Source of the DNA: Microbacterium yannicii PS01 | Lineage (GTDB): Bacteria; Actinomycetota; Actinomycetes; Actinomycetales; Microbacteriaceae | Reading direction: 5' to 3' | DNA length: 64,000 nucleotides | Assembly: GCF_000304335.1 (NCBI RefSeq) | Contig: NZ_CAJF01000008.1 | Coordinates: forward strand, 86,796-150,795 | Shown here: positions 7,983 to 16,524 of the stretch, in pieces | Position numbering within the stretch: the stretch's first letter is position 1 | Layout of the letters: each line of letters opens with the position of its first letter | Program-made: the position numbers and the translations under genes | The notes under the pieces: generated by a model | The model's database searches: none | Told to the model about the DNA's origin: nothing | What the model saw: the letters and a program-made list of their open reading frames with translations, nothing else

Positions 7983-8726
7983 ATGACCCTGGGCAGATTC
8001 GACCGAACGGTCTCGCTCGTCACGGGCGCCAGCCGCGGCATCGGCTTCGCCATTGCGCGCCGCCTGGTCGACGAGGGCGGGTCCGTCGTCATCACCGGGC
8101 GCAAGCAGGACGCGCTCGACGCCGCGGTGGCGGAACTGGGCGCGACGGCCTCCGCGGTCGCGGGTCGCGCCGACGACGCCGATCACCGCGCCGCGGTCTT
8201 CGCCCACATCGCCGAGCGCCATGGGCGTCTGGACCACCTCGTCAACAACACCGGGATCAACCCGGTCTACGGGCCGCTCGTCGACATCGAGGCCGAGGCG
8301 GCCCGCAAGATCCTCGAGGTCAACGTCGTGGCCACGCTCGACTGGACCCGCGCGGCGCTCGCCGCCGGTCTGTCGCGATCGGTGGTGAACATCGCCTCGG
8401 TGGCGGGTCTGGGTGCCAGCCCCGGCATCGCCTTCTACGGCATCTCGAAGGCCGCACTCGTGAACCTCACGATGCAGCTGGCGTACGAGCTGGCTCCGGG
8501 CATCCGCGTGAACGCCGTGGCGCCGGCCGTGGTGAAGACCGCCTTCGCTCGTGCCCTCTACGAAGGCCACGAAGAAGAGGCGTCCGCTGCGTACCCGCTC
8601 CGCCGCCTCGGCGAGGTCACCGATGTCGCCGGTCCGGTCGCGTTCCTCCTGTCGGACGACGCCGCCTGGGTCACGGGCCAGACCCTCGCCATCGACGGCG
8701 GCGCCGGCATCCGTCCCCTGCTGTGA
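7983..8726 (+). CDS. SDR family NAD(P)-dependent oxidoreductase
   Basis: 247 residues from the ATG at 7983, chosen because AAGGAGG lies six to seven bases upstream. Classical short-chain dehydrogenase: the cofactor motif TGASRGIG near residue 12, NNTGI in place of NNAGI, and the YGISK active site (Tyr-x-x-x-Lys) after the SVAG serine region. The C-terminus TGQTLAIDGGAGIRP is standard. It probably interconverts a hydroxyacyl and a ketoacyl compound in the catabolic island. It is first in an operon with TetR, a quinone-oxidoreductase-like gene and a second SDR. Confidence 0.88.
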   Translation: MTLGRFDRTVSLVTGASRGIGFAIARRLVDEGGSVVITGRKQDALDAAVAELGATASAVAGRADDADHRAAVFAHIAERHGRLDHLVNNTGINPVYGPLVDIEAEAARKILEVNVVATLDWTRAALAAGLSRSVVNIASVAGLGASPGIAFYGISKAALVNLTMQLAYELAPGIRVNAVAPAVVKTAFARALYEGHEEEASAAYPLRRLGEVTDVAGPVAFLLSDDAAWVTGQTLAIDGGAGIRPLL

Positions 8727-8747
8727 GCCGGTGCCGCGCCGGTTCGA

Positions 8748-9353
8748 GTGAAAGATGAAGGCATGAAGGATTCCCACGTCGCCGACGACGTCACCCGCGC
8801 GGCCGTCGACCTGTTCGCCCGCCAGGGGTACGCGAACACCAGCGTGCAGCAGATCGTCGAGGCCGCCGGCGTCACCAAGGGCGCGATGTACCACTACTTC
8901 GAGTCCAAGGACGATCTGCTCTTCGGCATCTACGAGAAGCTGCTCAGCCTGCAGAAGGCGCACCTCGACCAGATCATCGCGCGCGGCGGCTCGGTCGACG
9001 ACGTGCTGCGCGCCGTCTGCGTCGATGTGCTCGAGACGTCGATCGACCACATGCAGGAGGGCGCGGTGTTCTTCCGAAGCCTGAACATGCTGTCGGCGCC
9101 GCGCCAGCAGGAGGTCACCCGGCGGCGACGGGGGTACCACGACGAGTTCGCCGAGCTGATCTCGCGCGGCCAGTCCGAGGGGCTCTACCGCACCGACATC
9201 CCGGTCGCGATGCTCGTCGCCCACTTCTTCAGCGACGTGCACTACCTGTCGCACTGGTACTCGCCCGAAGGCCCCGAGAACAAGACGCTCGTCGCCGAGC
9301 AGCTCACCGACCTGTTCCTATCCAGTCTGAGGAGAACGGATGCCGCACACTAA
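8748..9353 (+). CDS. TetR/AcrR family regulator
   Basis: 201 residues, or 196 from the internal ATG at 8763; neither start has a clear ribosome site. The N-terminal HTH is well conserved (NTSVQQIVEAAGVTKGAMYH then YFESKDDLLFGIYEKL). The C-terminal ligand domain contains AVFFRSLNMLSAPRQQEVTR. It lies 21 bp after an SDR gene and overlaps the next gene by 14 bp, so it belongs to an operon headed by the operator at 7947. I infer it is the best candidate for the regulator of the shared 20-bp operators, probably released by an acyl-CoA. Confidence 0.88.
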   Translation: MKDEGMKDSHVADDVTRAAVDLFARQGYANTSVQQIVEAAGVTKGAMYHYFESKDDLLFGIYEKLLSLQKAHLDQIIARGGSVDDVLRAVCVDVLETSIDHMQEGAVFFRSLNMLSAPRQQEVTRRRRGYHDEFAELISRGQSEGLYRTDIPVAMLVAHFFSDVHYLSHWYSPEGPENKTLVAEQLTDLFLSSLRRTDAAH

Positions 9354-10389
9354 CGTCACCGCCGATGCCCGTGCCGCCGCCACCGAGAGCGCGCCGGTTC
9401 CGGCCGAGATGCGCGCGTGGCGCGTGACCGCACTCGGCGAGCCGGCCGACGCGCTCTCGCTCGACCGCGTGCCCGTTCCCGCCCCCGGCGCCGGCGAGGT
9501 GCTGCTGAAGGTCGCCGCCGTGGCGGCGAACTTCCCCGACGTGCTGCTGTGCCGCGGTGAGTACCAGGTCAAGCCCGAGCTTCCCTTCACGCCGGGCATC
9601 GAGCTGACCGGCACCGTGGTCGCCCTCGGCCCGGACGTGTCGGGCGTGGCGGTGGGCGACCGGGTGGTCGGCTCGAAGATCGGCGTGCTGTCGGAGTACG
9701 CCGTGGTCCCGGCGTCCGATGTCTGGGCGGCCCCCGCCTCGCTCTCGGACGTCGAGGCGTCGGGCCTCACCGTGGCCTACCAGACGGCGTGGTTCGGTCT
9801 GCACCGTCGAGCGTCGCTGCGCTCGGGCGAGTGGCTGCTCGTGCACGCCGCCGCCGGCGGCGTCGGTCTGGCGGCCGTGCAGCTGGGTGTCGCCGCGGGC
9901 GCTCGCGTCGTCGGCGTCGTGGGTTCGGAGGCCAAGGCCGCGGTCGCACGCGAAGCGGGCGCCGAGGTCGTGCTCGTCCGAGGGACGGACGACATCGTCG
10001 CGGCGGTGAAGGCTGCGACCGCAGGTCACGGGGCCGACGTCGTGTTCGACCCCGTCGGCGGGGCGGCGTTCGACGCCTCGACCAAGTGCGTCGCCTTCGA
10101 GGGCCGCATCATCGTCGTCGGCTTCGCCGGCGGCACCATTCAGGCGCTTCCCGCGGGTCACGTGCTCGTGAAGAACTACTCCGTCGTGGGACTGCACTGG
10201 GGCCTCTACCCTCGGGTGCGCCCCGACCTCATCGACGACGCCCGCGCCGAGCTGACCCGACTCGCAGACGAGGGAACCCTGCGACCCGTGGTCGATCGCG
10301 TCGTGCCGTTCGACGACGCTCCCGCCGCCCTGACCGCGCTCGCGGGCGGTTCGACCGTCGGCCGCGTCGTGATCCAGGTCGACGCATGA
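9340..10389 (+). CDS. NADPH:quinone oxidoreductase-like (zinc-free MDR) protein
   Basis: 349 residues. Medium-chain reductase fold: N-terminal GroES-like domain (about 22-140; GEVLLKVAAVAANFPDVLL, LPFTPGIELTG) and a Rossmann domain with HAAAGGVGLAAVQLGVAAG. The zinc-binding cysteines of alcohol dehydrogenases are absent, as in quinone oxidoreductase/enoyl reductase members. The ATG at 9340 lies within the end of the TetR gene and has GAGGAGA just upstream. In acyl-CoA clusters these proteins often reduce enoyl or quinone-like substrates; the substrate here is unknown. Confidence 0.86.
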   Translation: MPHTNVTADARAAATESAPVPAEMRAWRVTALGEPADALSLDRVPVPAPGAGEVLLKVAAVAANFPDVLLCRGEYQVKPELPFTPGIELTGTVVALGPDVSGVAVGDRVVGSKIGVLSEYAVVPASDVWAAPASLSDVEASGLTVAYQTAWFGLHRRASLRSGEWLLVHAAAGGVGLAAVQLGVAAGARVVGVVGSEAKAAVAREAGAEVVLVRGTDDIVAAVKAATAGHGADVVFDPVGGAAFDASTKCVAFEGRIIVVGFAGGTIQALPAGHVLVKNYSVVGLHWGLYPRVRPDLIDDARAELTRLADEGTLRPVVDRVVPFDDAPAALTALAGGSTVGRVVIQVDA

Positions 10390-11144
10390 GCGACCGGTTC
10401 GCGTTCGACGGTCGGGTGGCCCTCGTGACGGGAGGGGCGCGGGGGATCGGCGCAGCCACCGTGCGTGCCCTTCATGGCGCGGGGGGCGACGTGGTCGTCG
10501 CCGACGTCGGGGACGCGCGAGGTGACAAGCTCGCCGAGGAGCTCGGTGACCGCGTGCGCTTCGTGCACCTCGATGTCACCGACGAGAAGGCGTGGGATGC
10601 CGCCATCGCGTCCACTCTCGAGAGCTTCGGCTCGCTCGACGTGCTCGTCAACAACGCCGGCATCGCCAATGCGGCGCCGATCGAGCACATGACCACCGAG
10701 AAGTGGAACGCCGCGATCGGCGTCAACCTCACCGGCGTCTTCTTCGGCTGCCGTGCCGTGGTGCCGGTGATGAAGGCCCAGTTCGCGGAATCCGGGCGGG
10801 GCGGCTCGATCGTCAACGTCTCGTCGGTCGACGGCATGCGCGGAAGTCCCGGCGTCCACGCGTACACGGCGTCGAAGTGGGGCGTGCGCGGGCTAACGAA
10901 GTCTCTCGCCGTCGAGCTGGGACCGTCCGGCATCCGCGTCAACTCCGTGCATCCGGGCTTCGTGCGCACGCCGATGACCGCGCGCATCGATCCCGAGAAT
11001 CTCGACATCCCCCTCGGCCGACCGGGAACGCCGGACGACATCGCCGGAACCATCGTGTTCCTCGCCTCGGACGCATCGGCGTTCACGAGCGGCGCCGAGC
11101 TCGTCGTCGACGGCGGCATGATCGCCGGCATCCCGCACAAGTAG
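10386..11144 (+). CDS. SDR family oxidoreductase (3-hydroxyacyl/3-ketoacyl type)
   Basis: 252 residues from the ATG at 10386, which overlaps the previous stop (ATGA). The motifs TGGARGIG, NNAGIANAAPIEHM, SSVDG and Y-T-A-S-K are all present, with the C-terminal SGAELVVDGGM. It resembles FabG/20-beta-hydroxysteroid dehydrogenase-type SDRs, and FGCRAVVPVMKA is typical of that group. It is the last gene of the SDR-TetR-MDR-SDR operon and is followed by a hairpin at 11195. The substrate is probably a hydroxyacyl-CoA or alcohol of the island's pathway (inference). Confidence 0.88.
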   Translation: MSDRFAFDGRVALVTGGARGIGAATVRALHGAGGDVVVADVGDARGDKLAEELGDRVRFVHLDVTDEKAWDAAIASTLESFGSLDVLVNNAGIANAAPIEHMTTEKWNAAIGVNLTGVFFGCRAVVPVMKAQFAESGRGGSIVNVSSVDGMRGSPGVHAYTASKWGVRGLTKSLAVELGPSGIRVNSVHPGFVRTPMTARIDPENLDIPLGRPGTPDDIAGTIVFLASDASAFTSGAELVVDGGMIAGIPHK

Positions 11145-11194
11145 CACCCGCGCCGCCCGCGAGAGGGCACCGTCCCGCAGCAGAGGTCTTTCCG

Positions 11195-11215
11195 CTCGCC
11201 GTCCCTCCCGGCGAG
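11195..11215 (+). terminator. Hairpin after the SDR operon
   Basis: CTCGCCG (11195-11201) and CGGCGAG (11209-11215) form a perfect 7-bp stem with a tccctcc loop, followed by ggggcttct. It lies 50 bp after the last SDR and before the ABC promoter. Confidence 0.5.
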
Positions 11216-11303
11216 GGGGCTTCTCGCGCGTGGCGCCGGTCGGACGCTCGTCAAGCTCGCCGAACGTGCGCGAACTGAGCCTTCAGAGACGACTGCAACA
11301 GGA

Positions 11304-11323
11304 ACATACCGCCCGGTCGGTTT
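11304..11323 (-). promoter_or_regulatory. TetR-type operator, copy 2 (ABC importer operon)
   Basis: The minus-strand sequence AAACCGACCGGGCGGTATGT matches copy 1 at 17 of 20 positions. It lies directly upstream of a -10-like TACAGT (11330-11335) and 39 bases before the first ABC gene. Binding here should block RNA polymerase, so the importer is probably induced together with the SDR operon. Confidence 0.65.
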
Positions 11324-11362
11324 CTCGTGTACAGTGAGGTCACCCGACACGAAGAGGTGCCG

Positions 11363-12100
11363 ATGTACGCAAGATCCGCTCCCGCCGAGAGTGCTCCCGC
11401 ACGCCTCGACGTCGCCGAACTCGGGGTCGCCTTCGGCGGCCTCACCGCCGTCGACGACGTCTCGTTCGATGTGCGGCCGGGCGAGGTCGTGGCGCTCATC
11501 GGACCGAACGGCGCCGGCAAGACCACCGTCTTCAACGCCGTGTGCGGGCTGGTGCGGTGGCGCGGCGCGATCGCGATCGACGGCGCACCTGCGCCCCGCC
11601 GTACCGCCGCGCTGACCGCGCGCGGCGTCTCGCGCACGCTGCAGGGACTCGGGCTATTCGCCGGGCTCACGGTGCGCGAGAACGTCGCGGTCCCCGTCGC
11701 GAGCCGCCGCGACGCCGCCGGCCTCGTCGACGCTCAGCTGGCGGCGCTCGACCTGTCGGCCCTCGCCGATCGCCCGGTCGCCGCCCTGCCCTACCCCGAC
11801 CGCAAGCGCGTCGCGCTCGCCCGGGCTCTCGTGAGCGCGCCGCGGCTGCTGCTGCTCGACGAGCCGGCGGGCGGGCTCGGCGCCGATGACATCTCTGGTC
11901 TCGACCGGATCGTTCGCGACGTCGCCGCCACCGGATGCGCGGTGCTCCTGGTGGAGCACCACGTCGACTTCGTCATGGGGCTCGCCGACCGCATCGTCGT
12001 GCTGGACTTCGGGCGCGTGATCGCGCGCGGCACGCCGTCCGAGGTGCGCACCGATCCGCGCGTCGAAGAGGCCTACCTCGGCGTGAAGGCGACGGCATGA
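11363..12100 (+). CDS. Branched-chain-type ABC transporter ATP-binding protein (LivG-like)
   Basis: 245 residues from the ATG at 11363, with GAAGAGG upstream; an in-frame GTG at 11327 lies inside the promoter and is rejected. Walker A GPNGAGKTT and Walker B LLLLDEPAGGLGADD are intact. The expected LSGGQ-type signature is unusual: the region reads ALPYPDRKRVALARAL. LivG proteins often read LSYGQQR here, so a degenerate signature is normal for the group but this one is further reduced. First gene of a G-F-H-M-K operon, coupled to the next by ATGA. Confidence 0.88.
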   Translation: MYARSAPAESAPARLDVAELGVAFGGLTAVDDVSFDVRPGEVVALIGPNGAGKTTVFNAVCGLVRWRGAIAIDGAPAPRRTAALTARGVSRTLQGLGLFAGLTVRENVAVPVASRRDAAGLVDAQLAALDLSALADRPVAALPYPDRKRVALARALVSAPRLLLLDEPAGGLGADDISGLDRIVRDVAATGCAVLLVEHHVDFVMGLADRIVVLDFGRVIARGTPSEVRTDPRVEEAYLGVKATA

Positions 12101-12849
12101 GCACCGCGAGCCTGCCCACCCCCACGCCGACCCGCGCCGGCGCCCTCGAGATCGACGAACTGACCGTCGGCTATGGCGGCGCGCCCGTCCTCCACGGCGT
12201 CTCGTTCACGCTCGAGCCCGGCGAGGTGGTCGCGCTGCTCGGAGCCAACGGCGCCGGCAAGACGACGCTGCTGCGGGCGCTCGCAGGACTGGTGCCCGCG
12301 GCATCCGGAACCATCGCACTCGACGGCGACGACCTCGCGCCGCTGCGGACCGAGGACCGCGCCCGCCGCGGCGTCGCGCTCGTGCCCGACGGGCAGAGCG
12401 TCGTCGCCGAGCTCACGGTCGACGAGAACCTGCGGCTCGGGGCGCTCTGGCGCCACCGCGGCGCCGCGCGCGAACGTGCGGTCTCCGGCATCTACGAGCT
12501 GTTCGAGCCGCTCGCCCGGCGACGCGGCAGCGCCGGACACCAGCTCTCGGGCGGGGAACGCCAGATGCTCGCCCTCGGGCGCGCGCTCATCGCCGAGCCG
12601 ACCCTGCTCGCCCTCGACGAGCCGTCCCTCGGGCTCGCGCCGCTCGTGGTCGCCCACCTCATGGGCACGCTGCGCGACGCCGCCGCGAGCCGCGGATTGA
12701 CGGTGCTGCTCGCCGAGCAGAACGTCACCAGCGCGCTGTCGATCGCCGACCGCGGCGTCGTGCTCGACCTCGGCCGTGTCGTCGCCGACGCTCCCGCGGC
12801 GGCCCTGGCAGCCGACGATACCCTCCGCCACGCCTACCTGGGATTCTGA
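12097..12849 (+). CDS. Branched-chain-type ABC transporter ATP-binding protein (LivF-like)
   Basis: 250 residues from the ATG at 12097, overlapping the previous stop by four bases. Walker A GANGAGKTTLLRALAG, Q-loop region VPDGQSVVAELTVDENL, signature HQLSGGERQMLALGRAL and Walker B LLALDEPSLGLAPLV are all canonical. LivF-like subunits pair with the LivG-like subunit to energise import. The 3' base is shared with the start of the permease gene (TGATG). Confidence 0.9.
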   Translation: MSTASLPTPTPTRAGALEIDELTVGYGGAPVLHGVSFTLEPGEVVALLGANGAGKTTLLRALAGLVPAASGTIALDGDDLAPLRTEDRARRGVALVPDGQSVVAELTVDENLRLGALWRHRGAARERAVSGIYELFEPLARRRGSAGHQLSGGERQMLALGRALIAEPTLLALDEPSLGLAPLVVAHLMGTLRDAAASRGLTVLLAEQNVTSALSIADRGVVLDLGRVVADAPAAALAADDTLRHAYLGF

Positions 12850-13727
12850 TGGACCGACTTCTCTTCCTCCTCGCCACCGGACTCGCCCGCGGCGCGATCT
12901 TCGCGCTGTTCGCGCTGTCGCTGGTGCTGATCTGGCGCGCGGCCCGCATCGTGAACTTCGCGCAGGGCGCCATGGCGCTCGTGGCCACCTATGTCGCATT
13001 CGCGATCACCGGATTCACCGGCTCGTACTGGGCGGGGCTGGCCTCGGGCCTGCTCGCGGGGGCGACGATCGGCTTCGCCGTCGAGCGCGGCGTCATGCAG
13101 CACGCCCCGCACAGCAGTCCGCTGTCAGGGGTCATCGTGGCGATCGGACTCGTGATGGTGCTGCAGTCGCTGCTCGGCATCCTGTTCGGGGCGCAGTACC
13201 GGCCGATGCGTGCGCCGTTCGACGACAGCCCGATCGTGGTCGGCGGTGTGCCGCTGCTCTCGCCGTACGACCTGTTCGTGCTGGCCGTCGCCCTCGTGGT
13301 GATGGTGGGGCTCGCGGTGCTGTTCACTCGCACCTCGCTCGGTCTGCAGCTGCGCGCCTCGGCGTTCGCGCCGGAGGTCTCGCGCGTGCTGGGGGTGCGG
13401 GTGAACCGCATGGTGACGATCGGGTGGATGCTGTCGGCCGCGGTCGCCGCACTGGCCGCGATGCTCCTCGTGCCGACGGAGCTCGGGCTCAATCCCCACG
13501 CGACCGACATGCTCTTCGTCTACGCCTTCGCCGTCGCGGTGGTGGGCGGGCTGGACTCGCCGGTCGGGGCGCTCCTCGGCGGCCTCGTCGTCGGCGTCGC
13601 GATGACGCTCGTCACCGGCTACCTCGGGGCGACCGTCGCTCCGATCGGCGTGCTGGTGCTGCTGGTCGCCGTGCTGCTCGTGCGGCCGGGCGGGATCTTC
13701 TCGATGCGAGAGGCGCGAAGCGCATGA
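12849..13727 (+). CDS. Branched-chain-type ABC transporter permease (LivH-like)
   Basis: 292 residues with about eight hydrophobic segments. It begins MDRLLFLLATGLARGAIFAL and contains the LivH-like RAARIVNFAQGAMALVATYV, where the NFAQG box is typical of the family. The start shares one base with the LivF-like stop. It probably dimerises with the LivM-like permease that follows. The start of that gene overlaps its stop by four bases. Confidence 0.9.
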   Translation: MDRLLFLLATGLARGAIFALFALSLVLIWRAARIVNFAQGAMALVATYVAFAITGFTGSYWAGLASGLLAGATIGFAVERGVMQHAPHSSPLSGVIVAIGLVMVLQSLLGILFGAQYRPMRAPFDDSPIVVGGVPLLSPYDLFVLAVALVVMVGLAVLFTRTSLGLQLRASAFAPEVSRVLGVRVNRMVTIGWMLSAAVAALAAMLLVPTELGLNPHATDMLFVYAFAVAVVGGLDSPVGALLGGLVVGVAMTLVTGYLGATVAPIGVLVLLVAVLLVRPGGIFSMREARSA

Positions 13728-14926
13728 CCCGGCTGCTTCCGCGGCTTCGCGGCATCCCGCGCACGCTCGTCTTCGGGGCGGTGCTCACCCTCCTCGTCCT
13801 CGGCGGCACGTTCCTGCTCGATCCCTATCGCAACTTCCAGCTCGCCACGGTCGCCGCCTACTTCTGCGCCGCCGCCGGGCTCACGATCCTCATCGGCCAC
13901 AGCGGTCAGCTCTCACTCGGGCACGCCGCGCTCATGGCCGCGGGCGGTTACGGCTACGCCCTCACGGCGAACGCGATGACGGATGCCGGGATCGACGGCA
14001 TCCCTCGCTTCCTGCTCGGCATGCTCGGCGCCCTCGTCGTCTCGGGTGCGCTGGGCTGGCTGCTGGGGCTCGCGGCCGCCCGGCTGCGAGGACCGTACCT
14101 CGCGGGCGTCACACTCGCGCTCGTGATCGCCGTGCCCGCGGTGGCGGCCGTCTTCTCCGGCGCGCTGCGCGGAGACCAGGGGCTGCAGATCGCGTACGAC
14201 GGCGTGCCGCCCGTGCTCGAGCGGCTCATCGCCGTCGAGCAGTGGCAGGCGTGGGTCGCGATCCTCGTCGCCGGCGTGGTCGTCACCGCCCTCGCCGCGC
14301 TCGCGCGCGGCCGGCTCGGGCTGCACATGCGCGCCGTACGCGATGACGAGACCGCCGCCCGGCTGAACGGCGTGCGCGCCGGGCGCGTCAAGGTCACCGC
14401 GTTCGGCGTGAGCTCGCTCGCCGCCGGCGCCGGGGGAGCGGTGCTCTGCTTCGTGACCCAGTCGGTGAGCCCCGGGGCCTATACCCTCGCGTTCTCGCTG
14501 CTGCTGGTGGTCGCGGTCGTCCTCGGCGGGCTCGGCAGCATCGGCGGCGCTGCGATCGGCTCGGTGCTCATCGTCGTGCTTCCCTGGCTGCTCTCGACCG
14601 CGGTGTCGGCGATCCCACTGCCGGCCGAGATCGAGCAGCGCCTGTCGGGCAACCTGTCCGTCCTCGTCTTCGGTGCCCTGCTCATCGTCGTCATGCTCGC
14701 GTGGCCCGGCGGGCTCGCCAGCCTGCGCCGCCGCCGCTCCCACCCCCGTCCACGCTCCGGCGCCGCCGAGAAGGGCGACTCCCGCGGCTCGACGCGGACT
14801 GAGTCCACCCTCTCGCGTGATGTCGATGCCGGATCGGTGGATGCCCGCGGTGCGGACGCCGAGCCGCGGCATCCGGAGCCCGCTCTTGCCACTCCCTCCG
14901 CACCCCCACCACAGAGAAAGAGGTGA
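13724..14926 (+). CDS. Branched-chain-type ABC transporter permease (LivM-like)
   Basis: 400 residues from the ATG at 13724. About nine membrane segments lie in residues 1-330, with the LivM hallmark AAGLTILIGHSGQLSLGHAA and the cytoplasmic loop MRAVRDDETAARLNGVRAGR. After the last span there is a hydrophilic tail of roughly 65 residues rich in Arg, Ser and Pro (from LRRRRSHPRPRSGAAEKG on), which LivM proteins usually lack. The tail's codon use looks like its neighbours. It ends three bases before the binding-protein start. Confidence 0.9.
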   Translation: MTRLLPRLRGIPRTLVFGAVLTLLVLGGTFLLDPYRNFQLATVAAYFCAAAGLTILIGHSGQLSLGHAALMAAGGYGYALTANAMTDAGIDGIPRFLLGMLGALVVSGALGWLLGLAAARLRGPYLAGVTLALVIAVPAVAAVFSGALRGDQGLQIAYDGVPPVLERLIAVEQWQAWVAILVAGVVVTALAALARGRLGLHMRAVRDDETAARLNGVRAGRVKVTAFGVSSLAAGAGGAVLCFVTQSVSPGAYTLAFSLLLVVAVVLGGLGSIGGAAIGSVLIVVLPWLLSTAVSAIPLPAEIEQRLSGNLSVLVFGALLIVVMLAWPGGLASLRRRRSHPRPRSGAAEKGDSRGSTRTESTLSRDVDAGSVDARGADAEPRHPEPALATPSAPPPQRKR

Positions 14927-14928
14927 CC

Positions 14929-16215
14929 ATGTCACAGCACTCCCTCGCACGCCGCGTCGCGGCGATGGCCGGCGCATCCGCCGTCCTCGTCGCGCTCGCG
15001 GGATGCAGCACGCCCGCCGCGACCGGCGACCCGGCCGAGGCCGCGCCCGGTGTCAGCGACGACACCGTGACGATCGGCGCGCACGCGCCCCTGACCGGAC
15101 CGGCCGCCGCCGGCTACTCGTCGATCTCGGCCGCCGCCACGGCCTACTTCGACTACGTCAACGAGCAGGGCGGCGTGCACGGCCGCTCGATCGAATACCT
15201 CGTCGAGGACGACGGCTACAACCCCGCCACCACGCAGACGGTGGTGCGCGAACTCGTGCAGGAGGACGAGGTCTTCGCGATCGTGAACGGACTCGGCACC
15301 CCGACCCACACCGCGGTGCTCGACTACCTCAACCAGAACGAGGTGCCCGACCTGTTCGTCGCCTCCGGGTCCACGAGCTGGAACCAGCCGGAGAAGTATC
15401 CCTTCACGTTCGGGTTCAACGCCGACTACGTCGTCGAGGGGGCCGCGCTCGCGCAGTACGCCGCCGACGAGTACCCCGACAAGAAGGTGTGCCTGCTCGG
15501 GCAGGACGACGACTTCGGCGACGAGATGATCGAGGGCGCCCAGCTCGCCCTCGGCGAGGACGGGCTCACGGCCGTCGAGCGCTACTCGGTGTCGAACCAG
15601 GACGTCTCCGCCCAGGTCGGCGCGCTGAAGGCCGCCGGCTGCGAGATCAACATCCTCGGCACGATCAACGGCTTCACGGCGCTGGCACTGGGCACGGCGG
15701 CACAGCTCGGGTGGTTCCCGATGTGGTTCTCGTCGTCGTCGGGCGCGGACTACCCCACGCTGATCGGCTACCTCGGTGAAGACGTCGGACCCAAGCTGCT
15801 GCAGGGCTTCGTCGGCGCCAACTACCTGCCGTCGCTCGGTGGCGAGTCCGACTGGGTCACCCTCTTCGAGCAGATCAACGACGACTACAACGAGGGTGCG
15901 CCGTTCGACGGCAACACCATCTACGGCATGAGCGTCGCGTATCTGTTCGCCGAGGCGCTCGAGGCTGCGGGCGAGAACCCGACGCGTGCGTCTCTGGTCG
16001 AAGCGGTGCAGTCCGGCGACCTGGCGGGCAACGGCATCCTGCCCCTCTCGTTCGGGGAAGACAGCCACGCCGCCTATCTCGGCGTGGGCATCACCGCCGT
16101 CGACCAGGGCGTGCAGGACTACGTCGGCGCGACCTACGCCGTCGACGGCGGCAGCGTGACGGCGGTCGAGCCGTCACCGGTGTCGCTGTCGGGTGAGGGC
16201 GTGCCCGGCTCCTGA
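14929..16215 (+). CDS. ABC transporter substrate-binding lipoprotein (branched-chain amino acid type)
   Basis: 428 residues from the ATG at 14929 (AAAGAGG upstream; a GTG at 14923 is in frame but closer to that site). A signal peptide (RRVAAMAGASAVLVALAGC) ends in a lipobox Cys. The mature protein follows the type I periplasmic fold used by LivJ-like proteins: TVTIGAHAPLTGPAAAGYSS, then a Rossmann-like lobe with AIVNGLGTPTHTAVLDYL. Such proteins bind branched amino acids, aromatic acids or other carboxylates; the ligand here is unknown, but the context suggests a carboxylic acid fed to the adjacent CoA ligase. Confidence 0.9.
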   Translation: MSQHSLARRVAAMAGASAVLVALAGCSTPAATGDPAEAAPGVSDDTVTIGAHAPLTGPAAAGYSSISAAATAYFDYVNEQGGVHGRSIEYLVEDDGYNPATTQTVVRELVQEDEVFAIVNGLGTPTHTAVLDYLNQNEVPDLFVASGSTSWNQPEKYPFTFGFNADYVVEGAALAQYAADEYPDKKVCLLGQDDDFGDEMIEGAQLALGEDGLTAVERYSVSNQDVSAQVGALKAAGCEINILGTINGFTALALGTAAQLGWFPMWFSSSSGADYPTLIGYLGEDVGPKLLQGFVGANYLPSLGGESDWVTLFEQINDDYNEGAPFDGNTIYGMSVAYLFAEALEAAGENPTRASLVEAVQSGDLAGNGILPLSFGEDSHAAYLGVGITAVDQGVQDYVGATYAVDGGSVTAVEPSPVSLSGEGVPGS

Positions 16216-16227
16216 CCCCTCGCCGAA

Positions 16228-16256
16228 GCCCGGGCTCCCACAGGGGCCCGGGTTTT
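16228..16256 (+). terminator. Rho-independent terminator of the ABC importer operon
   Basis: CCCGGGC (16229-16235) pairs with GCCCGGG (16246-16252) and is followed directly by TTTT. It starts 13 bases after the binding-protein stop. Confidence 0.8.
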
Positions 16257-16370
16257 CGCGTGCCCGCCCGGCGTCCGCGACACGCGGGGATTGCGAATGA
16301 GATCCCGCGCGCTGCGCCACCCGAACCGGCGCCAACGAGGCCCGGGCGCCGAGCCCGTGCCCGGGTTGCT

Positions 16371-16389
16371 CGGGCGCGAAACGCGCCCG
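16371..16389. terminator. Short-loop hairpin in the 309-bp convergent spacer 16216-16524
   Basis: CGGGCGCG (16371-16378), loop aaa, then CGCGCCCG (16382-16389): a perfect 8-bp stem. It lies between the ends of two convergent operons and may stop readthrough from the acyl-CoA synthetase side. No T run follows. Apart from this and the terminator at 16228, I see only GC-rich noncoding sequence in the spacer. Confidence 0.45.
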
Positions 16390-16524
16390 GCAGCAGGCTG
16401 AGTGGGGCGCCAGTGGCACTTCGGGGGTTGCGATGGCCGACTCAGCACCATGGAGCCTGCTCTCGGGGACGTTTGCGGCCGCAGGGCCCGCCGCCTCAGT
16501 GCGGGAGGTGCGCGCTCGAGATCC

